This document shows positions 35,703 to 47,700 of a stretch of DNA of 64,000 nucleotides, one piece after another (position 1 is the first letter of the stretch; each line of letters starts with the position of its first letter). Both the position numbers and the translations under genes were made by a program. The DNA lies in assembly GCF_001949145.1 (NCBI RefSeq), contig NW_019091356.1, positions 4,675,211-4,739,210 on the forward strand, in the 5' to 3' direction. The notes below the pieces were generated by a model. It searched no databases, was not told the DNA's origin, and saw only the letters and a program-made list of their open reading frames with translations. The stretch is from Acanthaster planci. Its lineage: Eukaryota; Echinodermata; Asteroidea; Valvatida; Acanthasteridae.

Positions 35703-38700
35703 ATGTATCGTCGAAATCTCCGGGGATTATTTTTCGTGTTCGCTGTTGGAGTCTTCGTTTGTGGACGTGAATGTCAAGCGTTCAACATGGATACTACCAT
35801 GCCAATCACACGGACGGGGCCAGCCGACAGCTTGTTTGGCTATTCTGTTGCTTTACATCGAGAAAGTGGATCTACAAACGTGTGAGTTATCAGAAAGAAT
35901 CATCGTTACTGCCTGTACGCCTGCGTTTGTTAATCACGGTTATTTTGGGGGGAAAAAACTTGCAAAAGCAGGTTTTATCTCAAGGCCCAATGTCACGTGA
36001 GACTCCATGGACAATCCACATGGTTAATTACTCGTGATGATTATTTGAAATCAAATTAAGGCCTCTTTGGCGTTGCTTCGTTGAAAACACGTTTTATATC
36101 ATATCCAGAGGTACAACACACGACTTTGCATACTGTAGGGTCACGAACAGTAACTAGTCGCTTTTAAATCATAAGGCACTTCAATTAAAATATAAAAGTG
36201 GGAAAGTGTTCCAACGTCCAAAAGATTAATGTTCAACATGAGACTCATTGTTAATAGTCTCGCTATTGCCAAAGTAAATGAGATTTTCAAATTTCTTGTA
36301 GGCCTACATCGTTTATTTTCCACGTTAAAGCTTTCATACTTGATCGAAACCAGTCAAAAGGTTGGAAGAAAAAAATGATAAGCATATGGGAATAATGCAC
36401 TTGGGACCCTGCCGCGGCCGGTGAAAAAAAAGACACACTTCTCGAATATTTCCTGTTATCGCAACGGACACACTGCAGCTAAACCTACCCAGCGGAAATA
36501 ACAATCGACACACACATCCGCTTTACTTTTGATGTCAGACTCTGGAACTCCTTTCACAAAAAAACCGACTTTCCTTGCTAAATTTTCTCCACTTTCCATT
36601 GCTAAGGTATATGATTACAGGATAGTACATCAAGAAGACACATCTAAGGTCGTTTTTACGTTGCACGCCACCGGTGGCTTTGATGTCTCAATTACACGTA
36701 TTTAAGTAACTTTGTGTTTATTGTCAAACTTGAATCATAAACAGCCTGAGTACACGCTTCTTAAAAACTGATCACATTATGAATCCTCAGTGAAGCTAAG
36801 GACACAGTATTGTAAGTGAAGACACAAGAAAGGTGTGCGTTTTAGGGTACCTGTAAAAATACTTTTGAAATCGGAAGATCATATAGCCCGAGCTGTCAGG
36901 GTTACAGGATTATCACAACCGACACCAAGGTCACATTGAAGATCTGACCACTTGATTGCTTGTAAACTGTGCCACAGGCCTAATGTTTGGTAATCAAACC
37001 GATACATACAGACTTGGGAAATGTTAGCATATTTGGCTTGCGATTGCTCTTTTTGCACCCCAGAAACTGTTCCTTAAACCAGTTTTGTCAATAAAAAGGG
37101 CAAAGGGAAATTGACAAATAATGTCCAGAAGAGATTCTTCTTTCATTTTCTGTTATTCTAAAAGATTAACGCTTCCTGCTTTATGCTTAACATGTGGTTT
37201 GTATCCCAAACAGCACAATTGGCAAAATAATACTGATGTTGCATGGTATCATGGCCAAATTATTAACAATCATGACTCATTCGAAAGATAACGAACTTTT
37301 CCTATACTGTAATAATTGTATAGGAATTGTGGGGCTTTTACACACAGTCGTGTGAAATAAAAATGAAACTGTCGGGTGAAGGCCATTTCCTGCTCGAGGA
37401 AAATATAAACTATGAATATAGATGATAAAATATTTTCCTGCTTGATGTTTAACATGTGGTTTGTATCCCAAATAGCAAAATTGGAAAAATGATAAAAACT
37501 GAAGTTGCATGTTAACAATTGGGTGAAGGCCATTTTCTGCTGGAGAAAAATATAAATATTGCGACCAAAGAATTGGATGCACTTCAATGTTTTGATCATT
37601 TTTTAAATGAAAGTTCCCTTTTACAAAACTCATTCGACACAATTCCGACTGCTAATGCCAGCCACAGCAGTGGCACATATTGAATTTTTTTTTTATAAAT
37701 GTAATTATTGAAATAAGTATTTCTTACTTGTAAAAAAATATTTGTAAGTTAAGTACACTATGAATTAAATTGTATTACAGTGTTTCTGTTCTTCAGAAAT
37801 TAATGGAAAATTAGGAAGCCATACACACTTTAAACCTGTTTTTGTCATTTGCATAACTATTTGATTTATGGTTACCCTCTAGTGTCCATTGCATGTGTCG
37901 AAAGCTGAGAATGAACTGAATCTTATGCAGACCTAAACTTGACATAGTCCTTTGATTTGTGTTAAGGTTGTTGGTGGGAGCACCTCGTGCACAGACTAAC
38001 CAGCCGGGCGTAGAACGAGGCGGTGCTGTGTATCGATGCCCCGTCATGGCAGAGGACTGTCAGCAAATCACTTTTGATTCTTCTGGTTGGTATAGGATTA
38101 CGCGATTAAACTAAGGAAAAGGAAACATCATGAACGTGTTGCGAAGAAATGAGAAGTGCTCGATGGTGCTGTTACGCCCCAACAATGGTCACGGTCCCAA
38201 CTATACTTGGGCTGGTCCCAACTATAGTTAAGCCGGTTCCAACTACGGCCCAAGTATCCGCCGCGAGTTGAAGTGCACCCTCACCGGCGAAAGAAAGACA
38301 GCCGGGTGGGAAGTTTTCCAACTGGGATCTTGCGCGCGTTCGGCGTTTACGCGAGGACCATTACATTCCAGCATTAAATTCGTTGCACGTATTCAGCGTG
38401 CCCCACGCGAAACTAGTCTGGTTCCCTGCCCAAAGATTCCTTGACGACCCTCGATAAAAAAATCTTAGGTCAGGCATCACCCACGGATATACACAGATAT
38501 GACGCAAGGGTTAGGGGTCACAAGTTAAGAGACTGGGTGTTTTCGATTTCATCAGTAGCAACATCTCAAAAATGAGGCTTTTCCCATATCCAATGGGCAA
38601 TACTGCAAGTGTATCCCCACTGGGAGCATGTTTCAGGCACAGAGCCTGCATTGGTTGAAGAAAGTTATATTCTGCAATCCGCCCGGCATTTCGATCGGCC

Positions 38701-41700
38701 AAGGCGACGTTTGATTTCATTGTGTAATAGTCAAATGTATTGTAGGATCAACAGCTGCCATTAGGATACGGGAGTTTACGTTCAATAGCTGGCCTACCTA
38801 CCCCGCTGGGAATAACCGAACATCAACGGTACCATCCGGACATGCCAAATATGGACGGGACGGCTTCGGAATATTTGTGCTATTTCCAGAAAACTCGAGG
38901 AATTCCTCCGGTCTTGGTCACGTGGACATTGGGTGATGCCAGACCCTTGATTCGTAGAGTAGTCAGAATTATCGGGTCCGTATCCAGACTAACGCGAAAC
39001 GCGTATTAACTTACGCGCCTACGCGATGAGTTCATACCAACGGGGTCAAGTTCGATCAAGGACCACTAGTTGATTTGTGACGTACTCGCACTTGTGCTTT
39101 GAATTTGAGGTGCAAATGACCCTAGTCAACTGTTGTCAGGTCATTAGGCTGAAGGGGGGGGCGTGGCCGCAGGAAGGGCAAACTACCAAAAATAAAAGCG
39201 AAAATGGTCGTTTACAGAGGACCTACTGTTTTTCTGGCAATTTCCTTATAACTGGTCCTCTCTGCACTGTGCTTTCAAAAACAGTTTATGGTTACCAACG
39301 AACGATGCGATCAACCTCGGCTGGTTGCGAATAGTTGACGAGACTAGTCCACCCATCGTTGACTTGCGTACGTTCGATCAAAGTTAGTCGAAGTATGGTA
39401 AACTGTGGTCTTTGATCGAATTTACCCCGGGATATCAATTTCATTTAAAAACACGCCCTCTTTTGTTCTCGCTCGGAGCAGATAGTTGGGACTGAGGCAA
39501 TAGTTATGGCTAAACAGTGCTAATAAAATTTGTTTACTCTTCAGCATTCTTTTTGTAATTGTGGTTTTCATTTGCATGCATCAGATTATCATATTTTGTC
39601 ACTGCCAACTGTGTTCAGCTTTGCCACAGCGGTAACTGTACTGTTTGTGCGTTGGAGAGTTACATTTTGTTCGGATCCATTACCAGGGCATGAAATGGAC
39701 GTTTTTGGGGATCAGTTTGGAAGTAAATCCAATCAATTCTTCGGTGCCACTCTGCACAGCAGTGGACCAGATGGACCAGTCGTGGTACGTACATACCTGT
39801 AGCACCGTTCAGTTTGCTAGTATATTAAAGAAGGCAGCACGTGACTCCATTCAGTGTGTATGATACTTTTGTTGATGGATGCCATTCTTTTTACTGTCGA
39901 CGACAGAGGTCCTTTAATGTGCTATAACCAATATTACTGTCGACGACAGAGGTCCTTTAATGTGCTATAACCATTATTACTGTCGACGACAGAGGTCCTT
40001 TAATGTGCTGTAACCCTTTTCACTGTCGACGACAGACGTCCTTTAGTGTGCCGTAAAGCCTTTCTACTGTCGACGACAGGTATTTGCTAGCTTTCTTTAT
40101 GGGAGTTCTTTTTGATGTCGACAGTATAGGTGCGCTTTCAATTGTTTTCCCCATTTTTTCTTCGACAACAGGCGTGCACTAGCTTTGTGTATTGTCCATT
40201 CGTTTTATTGTCGACAGTATATACTAACTTTGGTTATGCCTTTCTTGTCACTTTCGGTTTCAGGCTTGTGCTCCTCGTAGAGTTTGGACAGTGGATGATT
40301 TTAATTCTTCGACCACTCAGCGATACCTGGCTGGTGGATGTTTTGTTGCCAGAAATGACTTCCTTGATATAACAGAAATCACTCCGTGTGAAATTCCAGG
40401 TAGGCTAAATCGAGACAGGGACAGATGACAGACATACTCTGTATGAGTGTCTTATATTCGCTCGCCAACTTCAGGTGTTGGGATGAGTAATGTACATGTT
40501 GTCTATCCACCTCGAGCAGAAGCACCCCCTCATCGGTTGAAAAGAGCCGCGTTGGTCGGAAGTGTTCAGTTTTTTAGTGGCGATGTGGCCGTCACGCGTG
40601 CGCTTTCTAGTTGTTCATGAACTAGCAAAGTTCATTTACGACCGAAGGAGCCTCCGTTGCTAAGGAAATAGCGCTATCTCTTGGTCTAACTCGAGACCCA
40701 TAGCGAGGTGATTTGGCTTCAAGTTAAATGGGGGTCAAAGTATGGGGGTATCGTTTAATGAAAGGACTGTGTATATTAATTGCATCTCAACTTGAAAAAT
40801 ACATATTCACTCCGCTGTATGTAGGTTGGTGACGGAGTTCTTAACGTTGATATTGTTTTTTTTCTCTCTCCTTTACCTGCCGCCATGGGACAGGGGATGA
40901 CCTTGGCATCGACTTCATCAGTTACTGTCAGGCTGGACTGAGTGCATCCATTTCGCAGGTTGGTTGCTTATGTCTGATTTGCTCTTTGGAAACGCCCGAA
41001 GGCTTTTCAAAAATGTATGAAAGTGAGCAAAGACACCGGAGCGCAAGGGTGCAGCTACCTAAAAAAAGGGAATGAAAGCTGTAACAAATAGCGGATCACA
41101 CAAAGTAAACCACATTTAACCTGAAGTGAGAATCACACTTGAGATTTTGTGTTTTGTTTAAATATTTGTAGCCCATCACTTGAAAGCGTTGTTAAGCTGT
41201 TTGGGTTTGTCTGTGACCTTTTGTCTCTTAGGATGCAGAATTACTTCTTGGTGCGCCTGGGAGCTTTTATTGGCAAGGTATGGAATTCAAGGAAACAACG
41301 ATGTGTTCGGCTCTCCATATCTAACCACCCCCCCCAAAATTGCCCAATTAAAACTGAAATTATCATTCGACATAGTTTTAATTTGATTTTCTCAAAAGTT
41401 GTTCGTAGTTAAGATATTTTGTCAGGTTTTACCAAATTATGAGACATGTCGACACATGCATATTTTCCCAAATATTAACTTATTTCATCACAGTGATCGT
41501 CGGTTCCTTGTACACATCCCTGACTGGAAGATGTATTTTCCATTTAAGGTCAAGTCATTTCCGTTAACGTCAACGATCCAACGGCAACTCTCTACAGTCG
41601 AGAACGATCCTACTCACATGACAACTATTATCAGGGATACGCTGTGGCTAGAGGGCGCTTCGGCAATGGTGGCGTGTATGCAGTTAGTGAGCCTCGCTCT

Positions 41701-44700
41701 ACCGAGTTCCTGGGAATGGTGAGTAAAAGAGGTTTCTGCTGGACCAGCATTTGTGTTGAAAAGAATTTTAACACTCAACCTCAGCCTTACAAATATTCAG
41801 TCTGGTTTTGAGTGACTGGATGTGTTATCTCCTTTAAAAAGGCGGATCCAGGATTTTCCAAATGAGGGGCGTGATCCCGGATTTTCCAAACGGGCGGGGG
41901 AGGGGGGAACATTAACTAAAAGAGGGGCAGGGTAAATTGCCGTACGGCGTGGGTCCCGGAGCCATTTTGGATTCTAGGCACTCTGTGGTGCAATGTCAGA
42001 GAATATGACACCTCTTTTTTCCCTTCTCCTTCCATTTTTCTTCTTTTTTATTTATTTACTTGGTGAAAGGGGGAAGGGGATGAGCCCCCACGCCCCTCTG
42101 GATCCAAGGCTGCTCTTATATGTCACCCAAGGAAACCAACTACTGATAGTGTACCAACCTTAAAATAAGATGGTTATTGTGAGGAAAAAACTGTTGTCTT
42201 GTTTTGTAATTGCATTCACGCTTCCATCATGTGACGAGTACTACTCGAATCGTATACAAGAAAAAGATCTTTTTAGATTAAGTCAGTCTGTTGGTGTCGC
42301 TTAAAAACGAGAGAAGATTCATTAAATCATTGTCCAGTGTGGTATCACGATGCAAGTTTTGAGTATTTTATCCAACCAATCCGAGTTTGGGTTTCCCTTT
42401 TTTCTTTTTAATTAATCATTCAGCATCTTGTGCCTCCTTTAGGTATCCATCTGGAATGGAAGTTTCATCTTGGTCGATACAATTTACGGAGAGCAGATGT
42501 CGGCGTACTTTGGACATTCCTTGGCTGTTACAGACGTTAACGCAGACGGGTTGGTTTCAAACTACGCCCTACTGTTTGTCTCCACTAGTACCCACCGATA
42601 AAACGCATTCCAGAAACCAGCTCAGCTCCTTGGCTGGGTTTAAAGATTTTTTTGTGTTGTCAAGGCAGTTCTTCCATGGGCCTTAGTTTCAACAAATAGC
42701 CGCATAATCTCTTATAACTTTTTATTTTATGCCAATTCCAATCTTTATTCTGTTTATTTCAAATAGAATACAAGTACGATACGTAAAGTTTTTATAACTG
42801 GCTTCATTTCCAGTTTCCGAATGGCAATAGAGCATAAGATTCCTGTACATGTATTAAGCAAACTGACCAAACGTTTTACATGAGACACTACTACCATCAC
42901 TTGAAGTTTTTCTTTAACTTTTGATTTGACAGTCTTGATGATCTCATAATTGGTGCTCCAATGTTTGTCGACCCGGACAACTTGATCGACAAGTGGGAGG
43001 TCGGCCGAGTATATGTCTACTGTCAGGTTGTTGATGTAAGTTGCAGATCGGAAGACAATTGGTATAAGGCAATACCTTGCGTATTGAAAGACCATTCCTG
43101 TATAAAGCAATACCAAGAGGACAAAAATAATTATGAGAACTCTTAGTATTTTATTCCTGGACCAATCGTGAGCGTTTTTACAATTGGTGGGTATCTCAGA
43201 TTAAAGCATATAAACACAGTTCAAGTTATGTCTATCCTATCTCGGATTTTTTAGGACCTCTTTCGCTACTTGTTCGTTGTTTTAGACGAAAAGATGAATA
43301 AGATAAAAATGAAAGCAGTAAATGTAAAATGATATGGTAATATCCTTCCACGTGTGCTTCATTATATCATGCGTTGTTTTATCACAATGCACAATTTCCC
43401 ACTTACATCAACATTATATGATTTTAGAGAGATGTTTTTCTCCTTTTTTTCAAGGGACATTTCACGAAAACAGACGTCATGACTGGGACGCATCCGGGTG
43501 GGCAGTTTGGATTTTCTGTGGCAGCAATTGGAGACGTAAATAAAGACGGATTTAATGGTAAAATCAGCATTAACCAAGAAACATCATCTTTTATTTCATA
43601 ATGATGACAACTGAGGATGTAGTTATCCAGCGAACTGAGTCCATGATTCACCATGCTTCTTGATATCCATACTAGAATTTGTTTTCAACCAAATGATGAT
43701 TTCATTTGACATGTTCTTTTGTCAATAGATGTAGCCGTGGGTGCCCCATTTGCTGGCGAGGATGGTTCTGGTATTGTGTATATTTTTCAAGGACGAAGAA
43801 GAGGAATCAAACAGACAGCAACACAGGTGTCGTTATCAGCGAAATGAAAAGTTTTAGCAGTTTATCTAAAATTAGGCGTTTTAATATAAAACGTTGTAAA
43901 ACAACACAAAAAGACTTTTTGATGAATGGGGGCATTGACAGACAAAATTAACCTTATCCAGTTCTGAGTCATATTAAAATTTCAGAGCATTCCCTGGTCA
44001 GTCAATTAATCAGACTTCAAATTTATTGCAGACTCAACTTGAGATAGAAGAAGCATTAGCGATACAAAGTAGAACGATGTTTTGATTTCGAGGTACAAAA
44101 TGAAGGTTAAAATTCTCCTACATACCTTTTGTTCCAAAACCTCGCGAATTGAGAATAGTAATACCTGAAAATGAAGTTGTAATCAACTGAAATATTTTTG
44201 CTTGTTCTTTGTTTTTGTCTGATGTGTTTTGTATATGCAGATGTTAAGGCCAGTGGATTTTGATCTAGATATCGTGTCTTTTGGAACTGCGTTATCAGGT
44301 GGACTTGACATGGATGGCAACAATTATAATGGTGAGGAAAAAAGAAAAGTACAAAGCCCCCCCCAAAAAAAGGACTAACATCTTAGGGTTTTTGTCACTA
44401 AAAATATTGTCGGACAGCCAGCTAAACGTTTCACATTTATTTCAATTTCTTTCCCAGATATTCTTGTTGGAGCTTACAAGTCATCAACGTCTGTTCTCGT
44501 GAGGTGAGGAAATATCGTCATTAATTTTAATAAATTACAAACCTACAGGAAACGTTTATACAAAATATCACTTTTCAATAAACTGCTTTGATAAAACGTT
44601 AAGCCCCTTTTAATTTTAAAGTAGATTGAAGATTGATAAAGAAAATTTATTATCTCCCTTCAAATCGAAAATGCAGATCAAGACCTATTGTCCGGATTCA

Positions 44701-47700
44701 GAAATCCCTCACCTTTGAACCAGAGCAGATAAATCTTGACGTCAGAGATTACCGGTTGCCATCTGGACAGGAAGTGTCAAGGTGAGGCCAGATTTCAGAG
44801 CAAGCTTTCTCAAGGAAGTATCTGAATATTGTAGCTGTTGGACTGTTGTTTACTTGTTTTGTTAGGGCATCCGCGCTCTATTTCCGCATTTGTTTTATTG
44901 CTGTCTTCGTCGTGTTCATGTCGTTTTTAATGAAGACAAAATCTGTCTTGCTCTGTTGCAGTTTTAACGTCACAACTTGTCTCACAGCCAAAGGACAGGA
45001 TATTCCAGCAACTGTTGGTAGGCACCAGTTCACAATATTCATTTCATCAGTGCCAAATAAATGGAAATGCATGTAAAAATAAACTCGATTCCCGGGATTA
45101 TTTGGGTGTGTTGTTCCGTTGATTTTGTCACTAAACTGAAAATTGTAAATTACTATGTCTAATGGGAAGAGTCTCATCACACAAAGCTTTGATATTTGTC
45201 TAAGAAGAGTTTTATTATTACATTAATTAGTGAGAGCCGATCCAGTTTCAAGACTCTTATCCATCAGTAAGCGGTTCCTGGCCTCTCTGTTGATTGGTAT
45301 ATTTTTATCTAATTATATTTCAAGATGTGAAATACAATTTACAGCTCGATGCTGTGTTACCCACGACCTCACGAGCAGCATTTGTACTCGATACCAGCTT
45401 GGAACTGTCAGAGATGACGCGCAGAGTCAAGCTGACAACTGACGCAGAGATGTGTCAGAAGGACCTGGTCTATGTTAAGGTAACCATGCATCCAGATTCG
45501 TTTTGGATAGTCAAATCCGAAACCGTCATTTCATGTAAAAAAAAATGAATCCTGACTAGCTGCATTTGTGTGTAAGTCAATTTCGTAATCCTGCTTAAGA
45601 CGAAACTTTCTTGTGTAAAATTATATTTTCAAACCAAAACTATCGGTTAGCAAAGTTCTGAAACATTTTGGTGCCTTTTCTGATCAATTTGTGACTTTAC
45701 CTTAACCCGTAGCTTGTGATTGTTGAGAAAAATCTCCCAATTGGAGTCCGTCTCAGCTACGAGCTTGACCCAGCAGATACCACACCTCCTCAGGGATCAT
45801 CGACGGCATCTACTCCAGTCCCACCCATTCTGAACTCAACCCCTGAACCTGTCCTCTTAAGATCAGTGAGTCCTTGTATCGAAAAAGAGGGAAAATAAAA
45901 TTGTCTCTTTTACCGTTTTGCAATTGCCAAAATTGCATAGATGTGATGATTTGGAAAAACGTTAAATCTTATAATGTATTTCTGTTGGTTTGCTATCTTT
46001 CAGCTTTTAATAAAAAACACATGCAAGAATTATCTCTGTGCGCCAGACCTTGTGTTGACTGCAACTTCGTAAGTTAGGAGAACATTGGTATTTCGTTTAG
46101 CATCATGCAGAGTTGGATTTCTTTTGATAATAACCTTTTTTATGGAAATTCTTTATTGTTCTTGGTAAACATTGCATGATTGTCACCTAAATTCCTGTTA
46201 GAAAAAGAAATACCTGTTATCAGTCGGCAGAGTTTATAATAGCTAAGACTATTGCAACGAAAATTGGTAAAATGTATAATATGTGTGGTTTTATATCCAT
46301 ACTCGTTCAGAAATATCCAGCGTGTTGCCCTAGGCGATGACTGGGAACTCAGTCTTCAAGTGACGGTTACAAACCACGGAGAGGACGCTTACGAGGCCAC
46401 TTTTCAAGCCAACATTCCCGAAGGAATGGCATTTATTCGAGTAGAAGGAACCTCGGTAATATAAGTTCCAATTTCGTCGATTTTACAGAAGCGTGCGTTA
46501 CTTGTAATTGGACAGTTATTATGTACTTGCTAACTACATAGGCCATGCAGTGACATTTAACGAGGGACAAAAATAGTAAACATAGAACCTTGCTGGTTTT
46601 AACCTTAATCCCCTGGAGTGAATTTAAACTCACATTGAAATCGGAGGATTTGGGACTGTTAGGATTCATGCAAGGAATTAAACCGAGCAAAAACCCTTTC
46701 TCATGGTTTTTCTAGGATCTGTCAGTGACATGCAGCTTAGATGAAGACAGCAGAGTCTTAACGTGCGACATTGGAAATCCTTTACCAGAAGAATACATGG
46801 CGAGTACTTTTTCTCAATAGTTATCGTAATGAATGAGTAATCTTGAAAAAGTTACAAATACAATGCGTAATACAGCATTTTGTTCACTATTTAAGAGATC
46901 AATTATTCTTATTCTTTCACTAGCACCTATGTCTTTATGAGAACAACTTTAACTTTTTTAACTGCAGGTTAATTTCGGTATAACCATCGGAAACGACCGT
47001 TTAGCGGATGAGAAGGATGAATTAATCATAAGTATGAAGGTGGATAGGTATGATGAGACGGGGTCTTAGTAACCATAGTAACACAGCTAATTTATGTGAT
47101 ATTGCTTAGTGATACTATTTATGGATTCATGAAAAGCATATATTGTTATGGCCCAGATGGGATTCAAACCGTATACCCACTCTGATTAAAGTTGGGGAAA
47201 TCATTTTGTGATAAGGTTTTATTTGATATGATAGGGTTCTATCCGAAAACTGCGTTCAGCATGTCACTTCTCTGTACTGAGGCTATGTAGGGAGTCTTCG
47301 AACATACCCTTGGATCTAACTTCGATACTTTAGCAATTTTGACCTCGACTAATTTTTTTCTTCAGTTTAAACTTTGAACCGATGAATCTTACAAATGACA
47401 ACTATGCCAACGTGACAGTGGGTGTATATGCTACCGCACAGCTAGGCCTTTATGGGTAGGTTTGATTCTCTGAAAAAAGGTATTATTTACTTAAACTTAA
47501 AATTTTATCTACGTAGATGTTTTGTACATTAATCAAGACATTGAAATGAAATATTAAACTCAGACGTTTGTGGTATTATTTCAATATTGTATACCACTAC
47601 AAGCGTGTATATGCATCTGAAGGTTTTATTTAAGAAGCGTACAAACCTTCCATAGCAACAGTTCCCTATGTACTGTTGAGCGCATTGCAAAGACTGTGTG

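Noticed and set aside
39891-40215. CRISPR-like array
   Set aside because: Repeats are contiguous with no unique spacers, and the DNA is eukaryotic. It is a tandem repeat in an intron.
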